NCBI GenBank assembly: GCA_000242935.3
Contig: CP007053.1
Location: forward strand, 6,123,001 to 6,187,000
Origin: Opitutaceae bacterium TAV5
Lineage (GTDB): Bacteria; Verrucomicrobiota; Verrucomicrobiia; Opitutales; Opitutaceae
Length of the DNA stretch: 64,000 bases
Direction: 5' to 3'
The position numbers were made by a program, and so were the translations under genes. Shown here one piece after another: positions 8,808-17,897 of the stretch (position 1 is its first letter; each line of letters begins with the position of its first letter). The notes under the pieces were generated by a model. That model was not told the origin of the DNA, did no database searches, and saw only the letters and a list, made by a program, of their open reading frames with translations.

Positions 8808-10325
8808 ATGAGCATCCCTACCGCCGAATCTCCGGACGCGAATCTGCCCGGCACTGGCAGCTCTCCCGGCCTCCTCGCGCATCTCGACTACTCGGTTCTC
8901 CAGCAGTGCATGCACTGTGGCATGTGCCTGCCGACCTGCCCGACCTACGACGCGACCAAACTCGAACGCCACAGCCCGCGCGGCCGCATCGCGCTCATGC
9001 GCGCGATTGCCGACGAAAAAATCACCGCCACCGCCGCCTTCGGTGACGAAATGTATTTCTGCCTCGGTTGCCTCGCCTGCGAAACCGCCTGCCCCGCCGG
9101 CGTCAACTACGCGCAACTTTTCGAAACCGCTCGTGCCGAAGTCGAGCGCGTCAACGTGCTCTCCGCCCCGCAACGCAATTTCTGGCGCGCCACCGTTGTC
9201 AAATTTCTCTTCACACGTCCCCGCCTCCTCCGCCTCTTCGGCCGCGGCCTCTGGCTCTGGCAGGCTTCCGGCGGACAATGGCTGTTTCGCAAGTTTCGCC
9301 TCAATCGTCTGCTCCCGTCCAACCTCCGTCGCCTCGAACCGCAGGCCCCGCGCATCCGGGCGAAATTCAGCCATCAGCTCATTCGCCCCGTGGAGCGACC
9401 GGATAAAAGTGGCGCGGGCGTCTCGCCCGCCTCGTGGCACGGGCATCCTGCCCCTGATGCCTCCGGAGCCTCTTCCCTCGACTTTTCAGCCACTTCGCCC
9501 GCCCCCGATGCCCCTGCGTTAGTCTCGCGCCGCGTCGCCCTGCTCACCGGCTGCGTGCAGGACCTCGTTTTTTCCGACATCAACCGCGATACGGCCGACG
9601 TCCTCCTCGCCAACGGCGTCGAGGTGCACACGCCCCCTGTGCAACCCTGCTGCGGCTCGCTCCACGCCCACAACGGCGACCTCGCCGACGCCCGTGCTCT
9701 CGCCCGCCGCCTCATCGACCTGATGCCGCCGGAAAACTACGACGCCATCATCACCAATGCCGGCGGCTGCGGCGCTCACCTCAAGTCCTACGGTCACCTC
9801 CTCCACGACGATCCCGCCTACGCCGCCCGCGCTGCGCTTTGGGACAAAAAAGTCCGCGACATTCACGAATACCTCGCGGAAACCGGTTGCCGCCCGCCCG
9901 CCACACCCTGCCGTCACGATCCGGCAAAAACCTGCGATGGCGACGGCGCCTGCGAATCCGGCAATCACCCGCTTCCGGGTCGCACCACCTATCACGAGTC
10001 CTGCCACCTTTGCCACGGGCAGAAGGTCACGAAACAACCCCGCGATCTTCTCCGCGCCATTCCCGGACTCGAACTCGTCGAATTGCCAGAATCCAACTGG
10101 TGCTGCGGCAGCGCCGGCATCTACAACATCACGCAGCCCGAGATGTCTGCAAAACTCCTCGACCGCAAACTCGACCACATTGCCGAAACCGGCGCCACCC
10201 TCGTCACGACGGCCAATCCCGGCTGTCACATCCAGCTCGAAAACGGCCTCCGCGCGCGCGGCCGCACGACCCCCGTCCGTCACCCGATCAGCCTCCTCGC
10301 CGAAGCCTACCGGCGGGAGAAGTAG
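8808..10325 (+). CDS. glcF: Glycolate oxidase iron-sulfur subunit GlcF, enlarged by repeat sequence
   Basis: Electron-transfer subunit of glycolate oxidase, 505 residues against roughly 400 in typical GlcF. The start MSIPTAESPD follows the glcD stop closely. Two ferredoxin-type motifs bind 4Fe-4S clusters: CMHCGMCLPTCP (Cys34, 37, 40, 44) and CLGCLACETACP (Cys85, 88, 91, 95). Two CCG domains follow, around PCCGSLHAHNG and NWCCGSAG. Extra length lies in two low-complexity stretches. Residues about 199-230 (SGAGVSPASWHGHPAPDASG and on) are encoded by a dispersed palindromic repeat also found right after this gene. The other, near residues 363-388, contains several Cys and His (CRHDPAKTCDGDGACESGNH). 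The TAG stop coincides with the start of the downstream GTAG-headed repeat. Confidence 0.9.
   Translation: MSIPTAESPDANLPGTGSSPGLLAHLDYSVLQQCMHCGMCLPTCPTYDATKLERHSPRGRIALMRAIADEKITATAAFGDEMYFCLGCLACETACPAGVNYAQLFETARAEVERVNVLSAPQRNFWRATVVKFLFTRPRLLRLFGRGLWLWQASGGQWLFRKFRLNRLLPSNLRRLEPQAPRIRAKFSHQLIRPVERPDKSGAGVSPASWHGHPAPDASGASSLDFSATSPAPDAPALVSRRVALLTGCVQDLVFSDINRDTADVLLANGVEVHTPPVQPCCGSLHAHNGDLADARALARRLIDLMPPENYDAIITNAGGCGAHLKSYGHLLHDDPAYAARAALWDKKVRDIHEYLAETGCRPPATPCRHDPAKTCDGDGACESGNHPLPGRTTYHESCHLCHGQKVTKQPRDLLRAIPGLELVELPESNWCCGSAGIYNITQPEMSAKLLDRKLDHIAETGATLVTTANPGCHIQLENGLRARGRTTPVRHPISLLAEAYRREK
9402..9470. repeat. In-frame copy of a dispersed palindromic repeat inside glcF
   Basis: This stretch matches the repeat at 10322-10395 immediately after glcF: GCGCGGGCGT, TCGCCCGCC, then GTGGCACGGGCATCC. 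It is read through in frame and adds a Gly/Ala/Ser/Pro-rich linker between the N-terminal ferredoxin part and the first CCG domain. Confidence 0.75.
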
Positions 10326-10479
10326 CGCGGGCGTCCCGCCCGCTGACGACGAAGTCGTCGGCTCGACGTGGCACGGGCATCCTTGCCCGTGGACGGCGCT
10401 CCGCGCCGCAAGCATTCCTCTTTCTTGTGGTCCTCTCTTCCTTTCGAAACACGGGCTGGAAGCCCGTGCCACTTCACCG
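10322..10479. repeat. Composite of GTAG-headed palindromic repeats after glcF
   Basis: The stretch contains several small hairpins: GCGGGCG/CGCCCGC right after GTAG, GACGAC/GTCGTC, ACGGGC/GCCCGT, GGCGC/GCGCC, and CACGGGCT/AGCCCGTG near 10450. The first four bases include the glcF stop codon TAG. It fills the gap between convergent glcF and the FGGY kinase gene. No T-run follows the hairpins, so a terminator role is uncertain. Confidence 0.75.
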
Positions 10480-12168
10480 TTACTTCCGCCTCTTGCCGGC
10501 CGGCGTCATGAGCCGCCGATACCCGAGGAAATCACGGTGCATCCGCTGGAAAACCTCGTACTTTTTCTCGTGATACGCGCGGACCGCTCCCGCTGCCGGA
10601 GCCAGCGTCTGGCCGGCCACGTTCATCGCGTTCATCGCCGCGACAACCGATTCGTGACGGCCGGACGCCACCGCACCCAGCACCGCCGAGCCGAGCAGCA
10701 CCGCTTCCGGCTCTTTCGGCAGCACGAGCTTGCAGCCGGTGATATCCGCATGCTCACGCAGGAAGACCGGATTTTTGGTCCCGCCTCCGCAGACAAACAG
10801 CGTGCGGATGGCATAGCCCTTCCGGTTCATCTCCTCCAGAATGTGCCGCGTACCGTACGCCACCGCCTGGATCGCCGCCAGATACTGGCGCGCCAGATCG
10901 TCCGCCGTGGCGGAGAGCGTCAGCCCGCTGATCGCGCCGCGCAGTGTCGGATTGGCGCGGGGTGAACGGTTGCCGTGAAAATCCGGCTGCACGTGGAGTT
11001 CGCGCGTCAGCTCCGCCGGATGCCGGATCGCGCCGGTCGCCTTTTCCGCTGCCGCCAGCGCATCCAGCCGTTCGTTGAGCAGTTCGTAGATCGTGCGTCC
11101 CTGTTTTTTCGCTTCCTCCTGCAATCCGGCCGCCGCCGCGTGCGAGAAAATGATGTGGTCGATGAGCGCCCCCGTCGCCGACTGCCCGCCCTCGGTCAGC
11201 CACAGGCCGGGAATCATCGCCGAAAAATACGGACCCCAGATGCCCTTGATGAACCGCGGCTCCGGGGACACCGCCATGTGGCACGACGACGTACCGCCGA
11301 TCAGCGCCAGGCGCGCGCCGAGCGCCGCCGTCGTGGTTTTTTTGTTACCGAGCGGAGCGCCCAGCATGCCGAGTCCGCCCGCGTGCGCGTCGATGATCGA
11401 GACGCCCACCGCGATTCCCGGCACCAGCCCGAGTTCGCGGGCCGCCTTTTCCGTGAGCCCGCGCCCCACCGGTTCGCCCATCGGGCGCACCCGCGTGCCG
11501 ATCCGCAGGAAACGCTCCGCCGCCAGATCGCCGAGGCCGATTTCGCGGAAATAACTCTCGTCCCAGCCTGCGCCGTCGAGGCCGCGATGGCCGAGGTAGG
11601 TCCACTTGCAGACGAGCGAACAGAGCGAACGCGTGTCGTCGCCCGTGGCCCGCCAGGTGAGGAAATCCGGCAGATCGAAAAAGCGTGCCGCCCGCCGCCA
11701 GGTTTCGGGCAGGTTTTCCTTCAGCCAAAGCAGCTTCGGTGTCTCCATCTCGGGTGAAATCACCCCGCCCACATAACGCAGCACCGCATGCTCCGTCGCG
11801 TTGATCCGCGCCGCCTGGTCGATGGCGCGATGATCCATCCAGACGATGACGTTTTGTGCGTCGTTGCCGTCCGGGCTCACCGTCACCGGCTGCCCCACGG
11901 CGTCCACCGCGACCAGCGAACACGTCGCGTCGAAACCGATGCCCTGCACCTGCTCCGGTTTTGCACCGGCCTTTTTCAGGGACTCGCGCACGGCCTCGCC
12001 GCAGGCCGCCCAGATGTCGTCGGAGGATTGTTCGACAAAATCCGGACGCGGTTTCCACATCCGGATGGCGCGGCTGGCCGAGGCGAGCATGCGGCCGTTT
12101 TCCGTAAAAAGCCCGGCGCGGGCGCTGCCCGTGCCGACGTCGATGCCGAGGAAGAGAGGAGTAGCCAT
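10480..12168 (-). CDS. FGGY-family carbohydrate kinase (pentulose/ribulokinase-like)
   Basis: ATP-dependent sugar kinase of 562 residues. The start [20 protein letters not shown] carries the phosphate-1 motif of the FGGY N-terminal domain and is preferred over longer in-frame starts. [20 protein letters not shown], the [12 protein letters not shown] strand and [17 protein letters not shown] fit the YDR109c/FGGY pentulose-kinase branch (D-ribulose or L-ribulose type). The C-terminal domain contains [20 protein letters not shown] and the adenosine motif [13 protein letters not shown]. It would phosphorylate a ketopentose to feed the pentose phosphate pathway; the exact sugar is not determined. 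It is transcribed divergently from a LacI-type regulator, and the shared 152-base spacer contains three TTTTAGC-type half sites, suggesting direct control. Confidence 0.88.
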   Translation of the reverse strand: MATPLFLGIDVGTGSARAGLFTENGRMLASASRAIRMWKPRPDFVEQSSDDIWAACGEAVRESLKKAGAKPEQVQGIGFDATCSLVAVDAVGQPVTVSPDGNDAQNVIVWMDHRAIDQAARINATEHAVLRYVGGVISPEMETPKLLWLKENLPETWRRAARFFDLPDFLTWRATGDDTRSLCSLVCKWTYLGHRGLDGAGWDESYFREIGLGDLAAERFLRIGTRVRPMGEPVGRGLTEKAARELGLVPGIAVGVSIIDAHAGGLGMLGAPLGNKKTTTAALGARLALIGGTSSCHMAVSPEPRFIKGIWGPYFSAMIPGLWLTEGGQSATGALIDHIIFSHAAAAGLQEEAKKQGRTIYELLNERLDALAAAEKATGAIRHPAELTRELHVQPDFHGNRSPRANPTLRGAISGLTLSATADDLARQYLAAIQAVAYGTRHILEEMNRKGYAIRTLFVCGGGTKNPVFLREHADITGCKLVLPKEPEAVLLGSAVLGAVASGRHESVVAAMNAMNVAGQTLAPAAGAVRAYHEKKYEVFQRMHRDFLGYRRLMTPAGKRRK

Positions 12169-12221
12169 AGGGAGGAGAGATCGAGAGTAAACGTTCGGGA
12201 AACCGTCCGGCTGAAATAATG

Positions 12222-12305
12222 TTTTAGCCAGACAGATACAGGAAAGGGGATATTTGATGTCGCCGGCTTTTGTCGAACTGCTAAAACCATCCAAAAATTT
12301 TAGCA
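12222..12305. promoter_or_regulatory. Candidate LacI-type operator between FGGY kinase and lacI-family gene
   Basis: TGCTAAAA (12279-12286) and its exact reverse complement TTTTAGCA (12298-12305) form an inverted repeat with an 11-nt centre. A third half site, TTTTAGC, lies at 12222-12228. The right half ends 15 bases before the preferred regulator start, which would fit autorepression. The other half sites lie upstream of the divergent kinase. No protein binding is shown by sequence alone. Confidence 0.55.
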
Positions 12306-12320
12306 TTGGAGAACATGAAC

Positions 12321-13421
12321 ATGCTTAAGAAAAAACCATCCGCGTCTCCGTCGCCGCGCAGCGGACGCGCCGGGCTGAAGGACATTGCCGCGCTGGCCGG
12401 CGTTTCGGTCGGTTCCGTTTCCAGCGTGCTCAACAACCGCCACCTCGAACGCCGCATCACGCACGAAACGGCGCAGGCCATCCGCAAGGCCGCGGCCCGG
12501 CTCGGTTATCTGCCCAACATCGGTGCCCGAAAACTGCGCGGCGGTGGCAGCGCAAAGAACTCCCTTTTTCTCGCGCTCGTCACCAGCTTCGAGGCGCCGA
12601 TCCCGCTCATCAACCACTTCATCCTCGCGCTGCGCCGCGAGGTCGAGGCGAGCACGCTCGCGCAGGCCGACTGCACCTGCTCGGTGATGATCGAGATGTT
12701 TTCCGCCGGCCATCTGCGCGAAATGCCCGGCCTGACCACCGGCGACCATTTCAACGCCGCCATCATCCTCAACACCGTGGCGGAGGATGACCTGTTCCTC
12801 GCGCGTACGCCGCTCCCCTTCCCTGCCGTCCTCGTCAACCGCGCCGTGCCCGGCTGCACCTCGGTGATCGAGCCGGACACCTGCGGCAGTCGCCCGGCAG
12901 AAGTATTCGCCGGCACACGACGTTCGCGGCACGCCGTGCTTCATGGCAGCCCTCTCACACAGATCACACAAAGCCGTGTCGCCAACTTCCTGCGACGCAG
13001 CGCCGAGCTGACCGGAACTCCCGCTGTCGAGGTGGTGGCGGAACAGCTCTCCGAAGCCGCCGGCTACGAGGCGATGAAAAGCTACCTGAAGACATACGAA
13101 AAACCGACCGGCCGCAGCGGCAGGTCGCAACGTTGCGACAGCCTGTACGCGGTTTCCGATGCGCTCGCCATGGGCGCGTACCGGGCGATCCGCGAGCACG
13201 GCCTGAGCATCCCCGACGACATTGCGGTGATCGGTGTGGGTGATTACCAGATGTCGCCGTTTTTCGACCCGCCCCTGTCCTGCATCGGCGTCTCCCATGC
13301 CGAGCTGGCCGAACTCGCCAGCCGCCAGCTCATCCGGGCGCTGACCTCACCCGGCGCCGCGCCCGCGACGATCCGCGCCTCTCTCATCGAAACCCTGCGC
13401 GCCTCGACCGGCCACGGCTGA
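12321..13421 (+). CDS. LacI-family transcriptional regulator
   Basis: Repressor-type regulator, 366 residues from the ATG at 12321. GGAG at 12308-12311 is well spaced for this start; ATG 12315 and TTG 12306 are also in frame. The N-terminal LacI helix-turn-helix ([20 protein letters not shown], then [20 protein letters not shown]) is followed by a periplasmic-binding-protein-like effector domain. That domain ends with [20 protein letters not shown] and [20 protein letters not shown], normal for the family. The middle is unusual: residues about 195-225 ([20 protein letters not shown]) do not look like the standard LacI core and may be a divergent dimer face. The divergent FGGY kinase is its likely target. 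Confidence 0.9.
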   Translation: MLKKKPSASPSPRSGRAGLKDIAALAGVSVGSVSSVLNNRHLERRITHETAQAIRKAAARLGYLPNIGARKLRGGGSAKNSLFLALVTSFEAPIPLINHFILALRREVEASTLAQADCTCSVMIEMFSAGHLREMPGLTTGDHFNAAIILNTVAEDDLFLARTPLPFPAVLVNRAVPGCTSVIEPDTCGSRPAEVFAGTRRSRHAVLHGSPLTQITQSRVANFLRRSAELTGTPAVEVVAEQLSEAAGYEAMKSYLKTYEKPTGRSGRSQRCDSLYAVSDALAMGAYRAIREHGLSIPDDIAVIGVGDYQMSPFFDPPLSCIGVSHAELAELASRQLIRALTSPGAAPATIRASLIETLRASTGHG

Positions 13422-13449
13422 TTGCTCACTGCGCAAAAACCGAAAAATT

Positions 13450-13536
13450 AACCACAGAGACACAAAGATACAGAGGACAAACCACAGAAAGGAATTATTC
13501 TCTGTGAATCCTCTGTGGCTCTGTGTCTTTGTGGTT
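13450..13536. repeat. 87-bp intergenic hairpin of the ACCACAGAGACACA type
   Basis: AACCACAGAGACACAAAGAT at the left and its near reverse complement at the right (ending TCTTTGTGGTT) form arms of about 28 nt, with a shorter inner hairpin (CCACAGA / TCTGTG). It fills the gap between the convergent LacI-type and XylR-type genes and could act as a bidirectional transcript end. Similar CACA/AAAG-rich hairpins occur at 37305-37380. Confidence 0.85.
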
Positions 13537-13595
13537 CAACTTCTGAAAATCAGGCGCCGTTTCATCCGTATTCAGAAATACATTCCATGTGCTCG

Positions 13596-14801
13596 TCACC
13601 GCCTCCGGAACATCGCCCGGTATTCTCCCGGCGTTTGACCCGTGTGCTGGCGGAACAGCACGTGCAGGCGCGGCGTATTCGGAAAATCGCAGGCTTCGGC
13701 GACTGCGGTCATTTTCATCTCGGTTGTCCGCAGCAAGGTCTTCACTCGCGCGATCCGCTCCCGCTGGATCTCCGCCAGGAGCGAGCGTCCCAGCGACGCC
13801 GCAAACCGCCGCTGCAATCCGCTGCGCGAGATGCCCGATGCCCGCACCACGTTTTCGACATAAATGTTCTCGGCGGCATGTTCACGAATATACGCCACCG
13901 CCTTTGTCACTGCCTCGTCCTCCGCATAGAGCACATCCGTCGAACGCCGTGCCGCCACTTCCGTGACCGGCAGATGCTGCTGCAGGGGTGATTCCGGAGT
14001 CGCCTCTCCTGCCTGTCTCGACCGCGTTCCGCCGCCGTGCATCAGCCTCTCCAGCAACTTCGCCGCCTCCATCCCGATCTGCCATGCCGGCAGTTTCACG
14101 CTGGAGAGCGGGATGTTTTCGAAATCCGTCCAGAACTCGTCATCCCCCGCGCCGAGCACTGCGATATCTTCCGGCACGCGCTTCCCGATTTCGCGCGCGG
14201 CTTGCAGCAGGTGCAAGGCAAACGGATCGAGCACCGCGAACACGCCGGTCTGTGGCGGCAGTTTTTTCAGCCACTTTCGCATGCGGGCGATCAGCACGGG
14301 GCCCTCCTCCAAGGCGAGCGATTTTCCTCCGCCTGCAATGCAGGTCACATCCGGCATCCGCCGCTCCAGCTCCCCGGAGAAACCGCGAACCCGCTCCTGT
14401 GAAAACCGGGCGTCATGCTGTTCCCAGTACGCAAAGGTCGTGCAGCCGCACGCGAGCAAATGCTCCGCTGCCAGTCTGCCCACCGCCCTGTCGTCCTGCG
14501 TCACGAGCGGCAGCCGTGGAGAGCCGAGGACGTTCGAAACGTTCACTGCCGGCACCGGCAAGGCCAGTAACTGCTCTTCCTCTTCCCGGCTTTGTGCTGC
14601 CGCGATGACTCCGTCAATCGCCTGACGGCGCACCACCGCCTCCAGCGACTCACCGGCCTGCAGTGATCCGTTGCCCACCTCGATTTGTCCTGTCGTAAAC
14701 GCATAGTGGCGCGCCCCGAGCGTCATATTGCGTCCATATTCCCAGTCGGTGCGAACGGTCATCAGCATCCGGTAGACTCCCCGTTTTTTCGGCATTCTCA
14801 T
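13596..14801 (-). CDS. XylR-type regulator (LacI-like sensor plus AraC-type HTH)
   Basis: Transcriptional regulator of 401 residues combining a LacI-like sugar-sensing domain (DGVIAAAQSREEEEQLLALP, VGRLAAEHLLACGC, RVPEDIAVLGAGDDEFWTDF) with a C-terminal AraC/XylS double helix-turn-helix (residues about 300-400, with AENIYVENVVRASGISRSGL and TAVAEACDFPNTPRLHVLF). This order is that of E. coli XylR, usually an activator of sugar genes. In-frame starts at 14810 (TTG), 14801 (ATG) and 14795 (ATG) are all possible; I use 14801. It is divergent from the PEP-CTERM gene that opens the carbohydrate run, so it is the natural candidate regulator of that run. Confidence 0.9.
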   Translation of the reverse strand: MRMPKKRGVYRMLMTVRTDWEYGRNMTLGARHYAFTTGQIEVGNGSLQAGESLEAVVRRQAIDGVIAAAQSREEEEQLLALPVPAVNVSNVLGSPRLPLVTQDDRAVGRLAAEHLLACGCTTFAYWEQHDARFSQERVRGFSGELERRMPDVTCIAGGGKSLALEEGPVLIARMRKWLKKLPPQTGVFAVLDPFALHLLQAAREIGKRVPEDIAVLGAGDDEFWTDFENIPLSSVKLPAWQIGMEAAKLLERLMHGGGTRSRQAGEATPESPLQQHLPVTEVAARRSTDVLYAEDEAVTKAVAYIREHAAENIYVENVVRASGISRSGLQRRFAASLGRSLLAEIQRERIARVKTLLRTTEMKMTAVAEACDFPNTPRLHVLFRQHTGQTPGEYRAMFRRR

Positions 14802-14824
14802 TTTGGGCAAAAACGAAATAATTA

Positions 14825-14840
14825 TTACCGTATCCGGTAA
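14825..14840. promoter_or_regulatory. Palindrome between xylR-type gene and PEP-CTERM gene
   Basis: TTACCG and its reverse complement CGGTAA flank a 4-nt centre in an AT-rich stretch about 24 bases upstream of the XylR-type start and about 97 bases upstream of the PEP-CTERM gene. The position suits an operator for divergent control. AraC-type proteins usually bind direct repeats, so the binder may be another factor. Confidence 0.35.
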
Positions 14841-14936
14841 AGATTTTTTGCCCGCCGCCTGTCATACTCGGCTTCGCAATTCCCCGCCGGACCCGGGTCT
14901 TTCTCCCGGTCAGGCAACCCGATCCACACCCATATC

Positions 14937-16784
14937 ATGAAAACCAGATCCATACTCCTTCCTTTTCTGCTGACCGCGATCACCTCCGCCATCTGCCTGA
15001 TCACCCGCGCCGACGTCAGCTACACATGGACTCCGGACGGCACCGCATCCGGCGCAGCCAGCGGCGGCTCCGGAACCTGGGACAATGGCGCTCACTGGTG
15101 GGACGGCACCGCCGCCCAGGCTCTCGGCAGTACGACCACGCCGTTTGGTTCGGCGACGGAGAATGCTATCCTCAATTTTTACGGAACAGGTACGATTATC
15201 AAACAATTCACGGCCAATTTCGGCAGCAGCACTGCCCGTACCCACACCCTCAATTTTGCCGATGGCAGCGACTACACGCTTCTCGCCATCACGGGAGGGG
15301 CATGGATCGGCGGCGGCACGGGCCATATCGTCTGGAATATCGACGCCTCCGCCAGACTGACGGTTGGTGGCGATGGCAACCAGATTGCCCTCGTCTCCGG
15401 TTCAACTGTTTCCGATGGTCCTGGTCTCGTCTTTTCGGGAGGCGGCACGGTCGATCTCAAGTCCGGAGCGCTCTTGCGCAACAACTCCGCCAACAGTCGC
15501 CTCACTGTCCGCGACGGCACCACACTCAATTTTGGGACAGGCTCCCTGTATACGGGGCCTGGCGGCACCCTTTCCACCGATCCCGCCGACGGCTCCCGCA
15601 TCTCGCTCGAAAACGGTGTGATCAACGTCAACGGCGGCACTGTCACAACCGGTTACGCCGGCACGAACACGGTAACAACCAGCCGGGGTTTCGGTATCGC
15701 GATCGGCGCGACCACCACCGGCGGGGGCACCGCCACCTTCAATCTTGACAGCGGCACTGTCACCGCAATCGGCGATCCTCGTGGCGAAACCATCGCCCAC
15801 GCCGGCGTGGCCTTCGGAATCAGCGCCAGCAACAACGGCGGCACCTTCAATCTCAATGGCGGCACGTTGATCACGACCAATATCCGCGCGGCAGCTTCCA
15901 CCGGCGCCAACGCCATCCTCAATCTCAACGGCGGCACCATCGTGGTCTCCACCGCACTTTCGGCGCCCGACGACTCCATCACGGACGGGCAGTTGCAGAC
16001 TCGTCTCGACAATTTCATTACCGGATTCGCCAACAGCACGACCAACCACGTCATCATCGGCTCCAATGGCGTGACCTTCGACACCTCGCAGATCGACACC
16101 ACCCGCACCAACGGCGTTGCCTCCATCAACGCTGTCATGCGCGGCTCCGGCGACCTGAAAAAGATTGGCGGCAACACCCTCCGCCTCGCCGGCGCCAACA
16201 CCTACACGGGCAAGACCATCATCAGGGGTGGCACGCTCGCGCTCGGTTCCGCAGGTTCCATCACGAACAGCGAGGAAATCGTTATCGACAACGACTCCGT
16301 CTTCGATGTCAGCGCCCGCGACGCCGGCTTCTCCCTTGCCACCGGCCAGGTCATCAGCACGACCAGCAGAGGTCGCATCATCGGCAACATCAACACCGCC
16401 GGCGGCCGGCTTGATGTCGACGGCGCGCTCTCTGTCGATGGTAATCTCGATGCCGGCACCGGCACCCTCTTCGCCTTCGACCTCGGCAACATCGACTCCA
16501 TCGTCACCGTTACCGGCGACCTCGTGCTCGCTTCCGGAGCGATCCTCGATCTCGGCAGCTCCTCTGCCTTTGGCGAAGGCAGCTATACCCTGTTCAAAGC
16601 CGCTTCGATTACCGGCACCAGCCTCACTGTCGCCTCCGGTGCGCCCGCCGGTTTCAGCTACAGCTTCACCCATACCGGCACGTCTCTCCTCCTCAACGTG
16701 ACAGCCGTTCCCGAACCCGCCACGAGTGCCGTCCTTGCCGGCATTCTCGGTCTCGTCGCCACAGCGATGTGCCGCCGCCGCTGA
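14937..16784 (+). CDS. Secreted autotransporter-beta-strand repeat protein with PEP-CTERM sorting signal
   Basis: Predicted surface or matrix protein of 615 residues. It has an N-terminal signal peptide (residues 1-25, ending near CLITRADVSY) and a long Gly/Thr/Asn-rich beta-solenoid-like region with repeated GGTxxLN patterns (NNGGTFNLNGGTLITTN, AILNLNGGTIVVST). An autotransporter-associated beta-strand repeat lies near residue 400 (MRGSGDLKKIGGNTLRLAGA, NTYTGKTIIRGGTLALGSAG). The C-terminus is a PEP-CTERM signal: VPEPAT, a hydrophobic stretch, then CRRR, the tag handled by exosortase (family knowledge; no exosortase in this window). First gene after the XylR-type regulator. It may bind polysaccharide or be part of the envelope; no enzyme motif is seen. 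Confidence 0.9.
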   Translation: MKTRSILLPFLLTAITSAICLITRADVSYTWTPDGTASGAASGGSGTWDNGAHWWDGTAAQALGSTTTPFGSATENAILNFYGTGTIIKQFTANFGSSTARTHTLNFADGSDYTLLAITGGAWIGGGTGHIVWNIDASARLTVGGDGNQIALVSGSTVSDGPGLVFSGGGTVDLKSGALLRNNSANSRLTVRDGTTLNFGTGSLYTGPGGTLSTDPADGSRISLENGVINVNGGTVTTGYAGTNTVTTSRGFGIAIGATTTGGGTATFNLDSGTVTAIGDPRGETIAHAGVAFGISASNNGGTFNLNGGTLITTNIRAAASTGANAILNLNGGTIVVSTALSAPDDSITDGQLQTRLDNFITGFANSTTNHVIIGSNGVTFDTSQIDTTRTNGVASINAVMRGSGDLKKIGGNTLRLAGANTYTGKTIIRGGTLALGSAGSITNSEEIVIDNDSVFDVSARDAGFSLATGQVISTTSRGRIIGNINTAGGRLDVDGALSVDGNLDAGTGTLFAFDLGNIDSIVTVTGDLVLASGAILDLGSSSAFGEGSYTLFKAASITGTSLTVASGAPAGFSYSFTHTGTSLLLNVTAVPEPATSAVLAGILGLVATAMCRRR

Positions 16785-16851
16785 TACGGGGTGAAGGGGG
16801 TCCCTCCAGGACCGCCGGCTCTCCATCTCCAGTCCTCCCGTCCTGTTCCTT

Positions 16852-17871
16852 ATGCCAACCACCGCTCCCGCAGCACTCGCCATCACCTCTCCACGGTGTT
16901 CACACACCGTCGCATCTTTCACCGCCGGCTCCTGGCCCGTAATGCTCACGCCTTTCGACGACCAAAAGCGCATCGACTGGCACGCTTTCGGCCATCTCGT
17001 GGAGTGGTATATCGCCGCGGGCAGCCAAGGTCTCTTTGCCGCCTGCCTTTCCAGCGAGATTTTCCAGCTCACTGCGGCTGAACGCCTCGAACTCGCCCGT
17101 CGCGCCACCACTCTCGCTGCCGGACGCGTACCTGTCATCGCTTCGGGCGCGTTCGGCAATACGCCCTCCGAAATCGCCGATGCCGCCAATCGCCTCGCCG
17201 ACACCGGCGTCCAGGCCGTCATTTTGCTCAGCAACCAGTTCGGCGAGGAAACCGACACCGATGACACCTGGCTCGCCAATATCGAAGCCACGCTCGACCG
17301 GGTACGATCCGATCTTTCTCTTGGCATCTACGAATGCCCCATCCCCTACAAGCGCCTCCTCTCGCCACGCCTCGTTGGCTGGGCAGCAGGGACAGAACGC
17401 TTCCACTTCACCAAGGACACCTGCTGCAACCTTCCACAGATCAAGGCCAAGCTCGCCGCTCTCGCCGGTTCGCCACTCCGTTTTTACAACGCCAACACAG
17501 CGACTCTTCTCGCCAGCCTCCAGGCTGGCGGGCACGGCTTCAGCGGCGTCGGTGCCAATGCCATCCCGCACCTCTACGCCTGGCTTTGCCGACATTACCA
17601 GGCCCAGCCCGATGTCGCTCGCGAACTGCAAGCCTTTCTCGTTGAAAGTAGTCCAGCCGTAGATACTCGCTACCCGCACTCGGTCAAAACCTGGCTCCGC
17701 CTCAATGGATTCCCCATGACCACGGTTTCCCGCCTTGCAGAAAACAATATGGAAGCTGCCGACATCGAAAAACTCCGCGCCTTCCACGTCGATGTGGCTC
17801 GCTGGGAAGAACGACTCGGCATTTCCTCCCCTTTTGCCAACATTGTTCCCGTCTGCTCCGCCAATCCTTGA
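16852..17871 (+). CDS. DHDPS/N-acetylneuraminate lyase-family aldolase, atypical
   Basis: Class I aldolase of the dihydrodipicolinate synthase / N-acetylneuraminate lyase superfamily, 339 residues against about 300. A TIM barrel is indicated by VMLTPFDDQKRIDWHAFGHL near residue 24, a pyruvate-site strand LGIYECPIPYKRLL with the conserved Tyr near residue 159, and the Schiff-base Lys in FHFTKDTC near residue 184. The pyruvate-carboxylate motif, normally G(S/T)TGE, reads CLSSEIFQL, so this is a divergent branch. Such enzymes cleave or condense 2-keto-3-deoxy acids with pyruvate. With a sialidase-fold protein and sodium:solute symporter beside it, a role in degrading an imported acidic sugar is likely, but the substrate may not be sialic acid. 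Confidence 0.85.
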   Translation: MPTTAPAALAITSPRCSHTVASFTAGSWPVMLTPFDDQKRIDWHAFGHLVEWYIAAGSQGLFAACLSSEIFQLTAAERLELARRATTLAAGRVPVIASGAFGNTPSEIADAANRLADTGVQAVILLSNQFGEETDTDDTWLANIEATLDRVRSDLSLGIYECPIPYKRLLSPRLVGWAAGTERFHFTKDTCCNLPQIKAKLAALAGSPLRFYNANTATLLASLQAGGHGFSGVGANAIPHLYAWLCRHYQAQPDVARELQAFLVESSPAVDTRYPHSVKTWLRLNGFPMTTVSRLAENNMEAADIEKLRAFHVDVARWEERLGISSPFANIVPVCSANP

Positions 17872-17897
17872 CCGGTATCCCGTCCCCTTCACCTTCC

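Noticed and set aside
16852-17871. dapA (lysine biosynthesis dihydrodipicolinate synthase)
   Set aside because: The pyruvate-binding G(S/T)TGE motif is altered, the protein is longer, and the neighbours are sugar-uptake genes.
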